Assembly: GCA_949128115.1 (NCBI GenBank)
Contig: OX421963.1
Span: 1,612,001-1,676,000, forward strand
Length of the DNA stretch: 64,000 nt
From: Anaspis maculata
Taxonomy: Eukaryota > Arthropoda > Insecta > Coleoptera > Scraptiidae
Direction of reading: 5' to 3'
Shown: piece by piece, positions 56,735 through 64,000 of the stretch
Layout: each line of letters opens with the position of its first letter
How positions within the stretch are numbered: position 1 is the first letter of the stretch
Notes under the pieces: model-generated
Databases searched by the model: none
Told to the model about the DNA's origin: nothing
The model's input: the letters and a program-made list of their open reading frames with translations, nothing else
Position numbers and translations under genes: made by a program

Positions 56735-57960
56735 TGCCTCTGGTTCATCTTGGATTAAAATTCAAAATTTTTCTCCCATTCCTCGGGATTCCTGCTTCGC
56801 ATTCGGCTCGTATAGTTTGAAATACCGGGTGATCATTGGAAAACTATCCACCTGCAATATCTCCCGATTCCTAGTGCAAATGTCTTTGAGCAAAAACAGG
56901 TCGATTTTTATATCGAGGGGGACATCTAAAACATACATTGGACAATTTATATCTTAAGCCCCCTCGCCCCCACTCACCCCAACTTTGAAATTTCAAATGA
57001 CACTACCTACCTTGCGATACATCAAATTAAAGATGATTAAATTCTCTTTCTAAGAAAAACATTTTGAAATTTTTCAACCCCACCCCCCGTTCTTCCTAAA
57101 ATTCTCTGAGTGCCCAAGTTAATATTCTTGACCTCCATTTCCTTTCAATATAGACAACGTCATCCTATACAGCATCGAAAAAGAAAATTTTCTATAACAA
57201 AAGTGCCACCCAAATTTACCCCTTCGCTCCCCCCACCTGGCCCTTGAAATCTAAGATGTCAATACCCACTTCGTAAAACATCAAATTGAAGGAAATTGAA
57301 TTTTCTTTCTGAAAAAGATTTTTTCACAATTTTCAAGGCCCCCATTTCCCCCCTAGAATACTCCAAATGGCCAATTTATTGGGGGAGGGGTAGAAAATTT
57401 CAAAAAACTCTTTTCGGGAAGAGAATTCAATTCCCTTCAATTTGATGTATCACAAAGTAGGTGGTGTTTTGTTAAATTTGGGAGTTGGGGTGGGGGAGAG
57501 CAAAGGGGTGAATTTGGGTAGCACTTTTTCCGCCGAATTTTTTTTTTCGATGCTATCTAGGATGACGCCGACTAAATTGAGAAAAAATGAGGGGTCCAGA
57601 ATATAAAATGGGACAGTCAGAGTATTTTTGGGGAAAAGGGGGTGGTATTAATAATTTTGGAAATATTTTTTCCAGAAAGAAAATTTAATTCTCTTCAATT
57701 TGATGTATCGCAAGGTAGGTAGTGTCATTTGAAATTTCAAAGTTGGGGTAAATGGGGGCGAGGGGGGTGAATATAGAAATTTGCCAATGTATGTTTCAGA
57801 TGTCCCCCCCCCCCCCGATATAAAAATCGACCTGTTTTTACTCGGAAAAATATTCACTAGGAATCGGGAGTTATTTCAAGTGGATAGTTTTCAAATGATC
57901 ACCCGGTATATACTCGTATATCGAGTCGTATATCATTTCATTGCCAATTACTTTTGTTTC
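56735..57960. repeat. palindromic element P7 with repeat S arms
   Basis: Arms 56735-57350 and 57370-57960 pair around about 57360. Repeat S forms the outer part of both arms, followed inward by a CAAATTGAAG...ATTTTTTC segment. Confidence 0.8.
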
Positions 57961-58284
57961 CTCGATGGTAAAAAGAAAACCTACAAACAAACGACATCTA
58001 TCTAGGCAAGACTGAAAAAAAAAACACAGAGACAGAGAGCACACAACGCTGATAGCAGATAGTGAATTTAAAACCACAGGCTATCACAATTTATAATTAT
58101 TACGATAGTCGTATATCTACTAACAACACTCTGATTTGGCGCGCAAACTTGCGATACGTATGAAACTGCATGGTGCCGACTCGCGCAGCCTGGCGCACAG
58201 CGCGTCCCCAATGAGGACTTGGTATAGCGAGCACTCGGTAAGGCGGGAGAACTCGGGCGGATGCTTAAGGAAAAAATATCTGCA
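57961..58284. other. unassigned
   Basis: CAGAGACAGAGAGCACA...GCTGATAGCAG near 58024 repeats 56142-56210. The rest is moderately GC-rich with no frame. Confidence 0.4.
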
Positions 58285-58860
58285 GCCGGGCCCAGCTCTA
58301 ACATAACCTCCAACACTAACATAAATGTTGGATCTGATTTAACCACAAAAAGAACTTTGAACCGCGAAAACCAGTCAGCATTAAATGTCGGTCAAGGTGT
58401 AGAGTCAGGTGTTCGTCGGAGGGTTGGGGTGCCGGGACGTCTGAAATAATTAGGGGAAAGTTCTCTCTTCGGGAATAGGTTAGATCTTTTAGATACCTAT
58501 TTTAGCCTGCGTGGTGATGGTAGGGCTAGATATAGGAGCGAGTCATTATTTAAACATTTTGACTTGTAAATAGAGGTCAATAGATTGCTGTTATGTTGAA
58601 ATTTTATACTGTGTCTTATTGTGCTCAAGCTCGTGGTCAGACCTATCTCAACCTATCTCGAGAGCTCTATAATCGAACAACAAGAAGAGAGGCACAACGG
58701 GATGTCGTCCTGATACTAGATGATCATCGGCCAAGCGGTTCCAAAAGCGTGAAACGGGATTCAATTCAAATAAGTTAAATTAAATCGAAGTATAATGGGT
58801 TGCCTACCCATTCAGGGGTTCAAGAGGAGAGCTGGGGTCGCCTCAGGTCGTATTGTCGAC
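58285..58860 (+). repeat. dispersed repeat U, copy 2 (empty site)
   Basis: Same orientation as 42630-43500 and lacks its 311-bp MITE. Ends after a GGGTCGCCTCA block. Confidence 0.88.
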
Positions 58861-58981
58861 CTGCGACGAGTGATTCAATTGACGAGTGTGACAATAAGTC
58901 TTATAAAACGTGTGTTATATACAATTTTTTCTATTTTGCAAATATTCCATGCTTTTCCTAATAAAAAATATGAAATATGTC

Positions 58982-59534
58982 CAGGGATGGCACGGAATAA
59001 AATTCACTTGAAAAACCCACCGGGTTCTTGAGACAAAAACCCACATTGAATTTTTATCAAAAACCCACGCAAAAATTCACACAAAAACCCTAACAAAAAC
59101 CCAGACAAAAATCCTTATGAAATGTGTTTTTTTTCTTTCAGTTTTCAGTACCTAACTCTCTATATTGTGTCGTCTCAAACGAGTTCTAGGCCTAAGAAGA
59201 GCTTTGAAGAGGGTGATCCAGGAAAGTTTTTGTGTAACAGTAACAGTTATCAGCACTAACTTCGATTCGAGTTGTATAGGTGTGGTGTGTATGGTGAGCC
59301 GTGAAAGTGGCTGTCACACAAACTCGCTTCCGATTTACAGAGGCCCCCTGTCGTTCATCGGTTGCAACTTGCAACTGTGCATTGATTTGACAGATAGGCA
59401 ACTTTACAACAAATCAACAAAATATAGATGGCGCCACACAAAAATCCATCAATAACCCAAAAGCTCACCAAAAAACACAAAAACCCAAAAACCCACTCAC
59501 TTTCTCTGAATATTATGGGTTTTTGCCAACCCTG
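58982..59534. mobile_element. hAT-type element 1 (CAGGGATGGCA tip)
   Basis: Tips CAGGGATGGCA / TGCCAACCCTG. Subterminal arrays of AAAAACCCA lie on both sides (about 59010-59110 and 59440-59505). No matching 8-bp TSD was found, so it may have lost one flank. Non-coding. Confidence 0.65.
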
Positions 59535-59704
59535 ATTACACTTCACAATTTCTTGTTCAATTTTTGGAACAATCTGTCAATTGATCAAGTTCATTGTTTT
59601 TTGACACTAAAAGCGGCTTCACAGAGCTTCGACGTGTCGCCGGCGACAGAAGACTGCGAAAATTGGTGTCGCTCGCAACCTCGAACGAGTTGGCGGGATT
59701 TGAT

Positions 59705-60534
59705 TAGGGATGGCAAAAAGTTGAAATATATCGATATATCGGTCATTTGATATATCGCAAGCTATATATCGATACATTCGATATATTGCAAGAAATATAT
59801 CGATATTTCCATATATCGATATATTTTGCAAATTTTCAATATAAATGTTGAACTGAACGATAAAACGTGTTAAACGTAGGGTAGAGTAGGGTATATCGTA
59901 CCGCCTGGTAATCGTACCAGCTATTTTCAAATGTAGAGACTACAGGGTAATGCCATTTTTCACATCCATTTCGAAACTCTTCTGCTACCATGTTGTCATT
60001 AAATATGAAAACTGTTTTAAAATCCGGTGATTCCAAGAACCGAGAAATCACCGAGTATAAGTTACGTTTGATAGATGGTGCAGCTGTAGCTCACGAATCA
60101 CGATGTGCATAATGTTTAGGAAGGATTGAATACCTACCTATAAAAAAAAGCAAATAGTATGAAACAGACAGGAAAAAGCTTGTTTTTTATAATTTTCTAA
60201 TAACAAACTAAATTTAAATCGTTAGAAAATTCCGAAGGGTTCAAGATTTCCAGACTTGATCACCGCATCAGTGCCTTCTGCAAAATTTGCCAAGTACTGC
60301 CTGCGAAGCGTAGTTTCCTGTATTTCATTAACAGAGTCACAGCTCAGCCTCGAATATTCAATAATTTACGTACGAAAAGCGTGACAAAGTCGAGTCGGAC
60401 AGTTTCCGATATATCCAGAAATATATCGATATTTGTATCGATATATTGGAACGAAAAAACGATATAAATATATCGATATATTGCAAGGATTATATCGATA
60501 TTTCTTATATATCGATATATCGTTGCCATCCCTA
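59705..60534. mobile_element. hAT-type element 2 with 8-bp TSD GATTTGAT
   Basis: Perfect 12-bp tips TAGGGATGGCAA (left) and TTGCCATCCCTA with small offset (right), flanked by GATTTGAT at 59697-59704 and 60535-60542. Subterminal arrays of ATATATCGATATATCG-type palindromes occupy about 59727-59828 and 60400-60522. The 830-bp body has no transposase. Short repeated subterminal motifs are the known binding sites of hAT transposases. Confidence 0.9.
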
Positions 60535-60542
60535 GATTTGAT

Positions 60543-61116
60543 AGATTGACAGAAATTCATTCGTCAAGCTGACAACGCACGTGCTCGAAAATGTCAAACA
60601 ATTGCCAATGTCCCCCAAAAAATTGTTTCATCTGATTCCACGGGTGTATCTGCTAATAATTCGTATTTTTCTTGGAAGTGCCTTGTTGAAAGGCGATTTG
60701 CTTCGGAAAATGTGGTTGTTTAATGGGTGCTTTTCACCTGCTTCTCTATCTCTGGTCTCGTGGGAACATAATAAGCAGGCAACGTAGAAGCACAACACAG
60801 GCTAGCGTGAAAAGAAAGCACGTGAACGTGGTGAGCAGTTTGAGCAACGCGACCAAAGGCGAACCCTAAATCGTCGTTCTGTGCCATCGTGCACAATCAA
60901 TTTCTTCCCGTGTCAATAACTTGACGCAATCTTTACCGGCCGATGATTGACTGATGACTGCATGCGGCCATAACCACCCAGCGACACGCGACACGGTTTG
61001 TGTAGTTGGAAAATCCTAACTACACAGCGACACCAAATGGAAGGGGTGGGCGACAGAGGGGAATACATCCGATTCTGGCTCCCTATTGGTTGATGAAGTG
61101 TCGCTGGCGACGGGAT
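60543..61116. other. no clear feature
   Basis: Short frames only. GCGACAC words are repeated near 60980-61035 just before the minisatellite. Confidence 0.35.
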
Positions 61117-61584
61117 ACGGACATTTCACCGACAACCAACTCACTGACTGGACATTTCACCGACACCCAACTCACCGAATCGCCGATTCACCGACAGGAC
61201 ATTTCATCGACTCGCCGTTTCGCCGACAGGACATTCCACCGACACGCCGATTCACCGACAGGACATTTCACCGACACGCCGATTCACCGACAGGACAATT
61301 CACCGACAGGACATTTCACCGACACGCCGATTCACCGACAGGACAATTCTCCGACTCGCCGATTCACCGACTCGCCATTTCACCGACAGGACATTTCACC
61401 GAATCGCCGATTCACCGACAGGACATTTCATCGACACGCCATTTCACCGACAGGACATTTCACCGACAGGACATTTCATCGACACGCCATTTCACCGACA
61501 GGACATTTCACCGACAGGACATTTCACCGACAGGACATTTCACCGACACGCCATTTCGCCGACAGGACATTTCACCGACAGGAC
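61117..61584 (+). repeat. 16-bp minisatellite in two alternating variants
   Basis: Units of ACATTTCACCGACAGG alternate irregularly with CGCCGATTCACCGACA-type units, about 29 in all, nearly all spaced in multiples of 16 bp. Because 16 is not a multiple of 3, more than one frame is open through it; the resulting HRQD/SPTG proteins are artefacts. A stray pair of units occurs at about 62225-62260. Confidence 0.92.
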
Positions 61585-62269
61585 TGTAGCGTTTTGAGTT
61601 TTGGAGCAAAATCTATGAGCAAGAGTGACCTACCGTTGGCGCCATTTGACGGCGCGTTTCCGAACACCATGGTTGCTGGTCAGCGCCAGTCAGCGCCAAA
61701 AGTGAGGGATGGGTTGACAGCTACGGTCTTTTTTTTCTGGCCATTTTTGGCAAAAAAGTCGAGGAAAATTGTTTTTACGACAAAGGCAAGTTTCCCTTGG
61801 GTGCACCATGCATTTGAGTTAGTTAAAATTTGGAATTTTCCATTTGATAAAGTAGACATCTGAAATAAATTCTCCAAGTAAGCGGCAGAAGCCATGAAGG
61901 CAATAGGTTATCTCATGAGGCACGAGTCTAAGAAAAAGATCAGAAATAAAGAATAAAGGCACGTGTAGATGTATCAGGGGTGACTAGGAAGTCAAATCAG
62001 CTTGGTTCTAAAACAAGGTCCACAAACTTCCAGATACCTTACACTTGAAATCAATTTCTAATGAATTGTTAGTATTTCTTTGGTTATCAGAAATTATATG
62101 AATTTACCACAGTTTTTCCGGATCTTATTTCACCAACACATTGTGTAAATTATATTTTTATTATTGATCACATACACAAATATTTTGTCTGGTTTTCAAC
62201 GTTATGTGTGATTTTGGTTTATGGACCATTCACCGACACGCTGATTCTGACAAGACATTTTACGAACTG
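61585..62269. other. spacer between two arrays
   Basis: No frame of interest. Contains the isolated CATTCACCGACACGCTGATT near 62226, a displaced minisatellite fragment. Confidence 0.45.
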
Positions 62270-64000
62270 ATTGTTGACTCAAGTAACATCCTTCTTTTCA
62301 GACTCTATCAAACTCCTTTCTAGACTCACCGGATAAGAATCTGATTTTTAACTTGAGTTCATCCTTCTTTTTAGACCCACACAAGTAAAAAATCAGATGA
62401 GAGTTTAATTTTTGCTCAAGTATCGTCCTTCTTTCCAGACCCACCTAATGAGTTATTGATTTTCGGCTTATCTTCTTTTTTTCTTAGACCTGCCAGTTGA
62501 GGAGTTTATTTTTGACCCGAGTATCATCCTTCTTTTTGGACCTGCGAGATACACAGTCAATTTCTAAATTTTTGACTCGAGCATCTTCCTTCTTTTCAAG
62601 TATAATAATCTCAATAATAATTAGGTATCATTATTCTCGGACTCAACAGATGAGTTATCGATTTTTGCTCAAGTATCATCCTTCTTTTCAGACCCACCAG
62701 ATGATAAGTTTTTTTTTCTTCTATTCGAGTATCATTTTTCTTTTGAGACTCACCAGATGAGGAATAGATGTTTGACTCGAGTATTATTCTTCTCGGACCC
62801 TCCAGATGAGATAAGTTCATTTTTTGCTCAAGTATCCTGCTTCTTCTAAGACTCACCAGATAGAGCATTGACTCTTCACTCAAGTTATGTCCAGCTTTTT
62901 AGCGCCACCAGATAAGGATTTAATTTTCGAGTCAAGTATTCTTAGGCCTACCCTACCAGATAGATGGAGCTTATTTCCAACTCAAGTACCTATCATCCTT
63001 ATTTCCAGACCCACCAGATAAATAATTGATTTTTGACTCAAGTAGGTACCATCTTTCTTTTTCAACTCACTACAAAGGTGGAGTCTATTTTTGACTTGAC
63101 ATTCTTGTTTTCTTCACACGCTAGTTCAGACGTTTATCTTTGACGAGTATCATCCTTTCTTTAGATTAACCTGATGCAGGACCTATTTTTTCGTTTTCGA
63201 TTGAAGCATCCTTATTTCTTCCCAGACCCACCAGATAAGTTACTTTTTCACCCAAGTATCATCCCTCCTCCCAAATTCACCTGATACAGAACTGATTTAT
63301 TGACTCAAGCATCCTTCTTCCTTTTAGATTCACCAAATAATAAGGTCATTTTTCATTCAAGTATCACTTTTTTTTATATCCGCCAGGTAAGAAATTGATT
63401 TTTGAGTCGAGTATCATCCTTTTTTCCAGATCCAGCAGATAAAGATTTTACTTTTGACTCAGGTAACATCCTTCTTTCTGAACTTAGTACAAAGATGAAG
63501 TCTTTTTTTATTCAAGTACTTTTTTTACCCGCTAATTAAAGACTTTATTTTTGATTGGGTATCATCCTTCTTTTTAGACCCACTATAAGAAGTCTATTTT
63601 TAAATCAAGAATCCTTTTCTGAACTTTTGACTCAAGGATCTTCTTCCCAGACCGACCAAATAAGAAGTTTATTCAATCCTATTGAATAGTGCACGCATTA
63701 TCACGCGCATATATGCCTGCATTTTTCAATAAGACTGGATAAAGCATAGTATTCTACTCGCGGGTAATGGCTATTACTCATTCGGATGCTTTACGACACT
63801 CGCCAAGGCTCGTGTCGGCAAACTGCATCCTCATGAGTAAGAAGCAATCATTACCCGTTTGTTGAATACGAGGTTGAATGATATACTATTATTTTCAACT
63901 CAAGTATAATTTTTTCCGGACCCATCAGATAAGAAATTGATTTTTGACTCAAGTATCATCCTTCTTTTGAAACTCACCAGATAAGGAATTGATTTTTTTG
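62270..64000 (+). repeat. degenerate array of roughly 50-60 bp units, runs off the window
   Basis: About 28-30 units built on GACTCAAGTATCATCCTTCT, then TTTCAGACCCACCAGATAAG, then AATTGATTTTT. Units vary by substitutions and indels. It is interrupted at about 63680-63890 and continues to the last base. Confidence 0.88.
63680..63890. mobile_element. palindromic insertion in the array
   Basis: CGGGTAATGGCTATTACTCA pairs with the TGAGTAAGAAGCAATCATTACCCG-type right half around a centre near 63795. Array sequence resumes after it (TTATTTTCAACTCAAG), with TTA on both sides as a possible TSD. Confidence 0.6.

Noticed and set aside
61006..61863. 285-residue ORF with HRQD/SPTG repeats
   Set aside because: It is created by the 16-bp minisatellite, which leaves overlapping frames open; no start context or family motif.

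Overview
The window looks like transposon-saturated intergenic and intronic DNA from an arthropod, most likely an insect. The evidence is APE-type LINEs with CCHC gag-like ORF1s, a DUF4780-like ORF1, a mag-type Ty3/Gypsy element, Tc1/mariner, hAT, piggyBac and many palindromic MITE-like elements, a tRNA-derived SINE, and a chymotrypsin-family gene with a spliceosomal intron. A sap-feeding hemipteran would fit, but that is a guess. Only one host gene is recognisable, a catalytically dead S1 protease homolog at 45-50 kb. There is no operon structure.

Layout. 0.7-6.1 kb: an apparently intact two-ORF LINE on the minus strand, inserted at the edge of a 739-bp direct repeat whose second, apparently identical copy is at 7.6-8.4 kb. 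6.4-9.8 kb: a large palindrome carrying a Tc1-type remnant. 9.9-22.3 kb: a four-level nest. An APE endonuclease fragment of one LINE is split by a LOA/R1-like LINE; that LINE is split by a palindromic element with a 3-bp target-site duplication (TSD); and a 4.6-kb Gypsy element sits at the palindrome centre. 22.3-32 kb: LINE debris, a solo LTR, palindromes and a long TG tract. 32-44.4 kb: two more nests. One contains an element inserted into its own copy, plus a SINE. The other is a palindrome holding a piggyBac-like element, which holds further MITEs and a GAGT-rich minisatellite. 44.6-49.8 kb: the protease homolog gene, whose intron contains about 990-bp inverted arms around an unknown duplicated gene remnant. 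50-58.9 kb: a copia fragment, palindromes and simple repeats. 59-60.5 kb: two hAT-type elements with subterminal motif arrays. 61-64 kb: a 16-bp minisatellite and a degenerate array of roughly 50-60 bp units that runs off the end.

The main theme is that many non-coding structures resolve into discrete palindromic elements once TSDs are read. In several cases a paralogous empty site is present inside this same window. Three elements share termini close to TAGNCCAGGC with 3-bp TSDs, and a second group shares GGGTRGTATKCATAAAAA with AAT/ATT TSDs. All boundaries were read by eye; identities and superfamily assignments need alignment and database searches.
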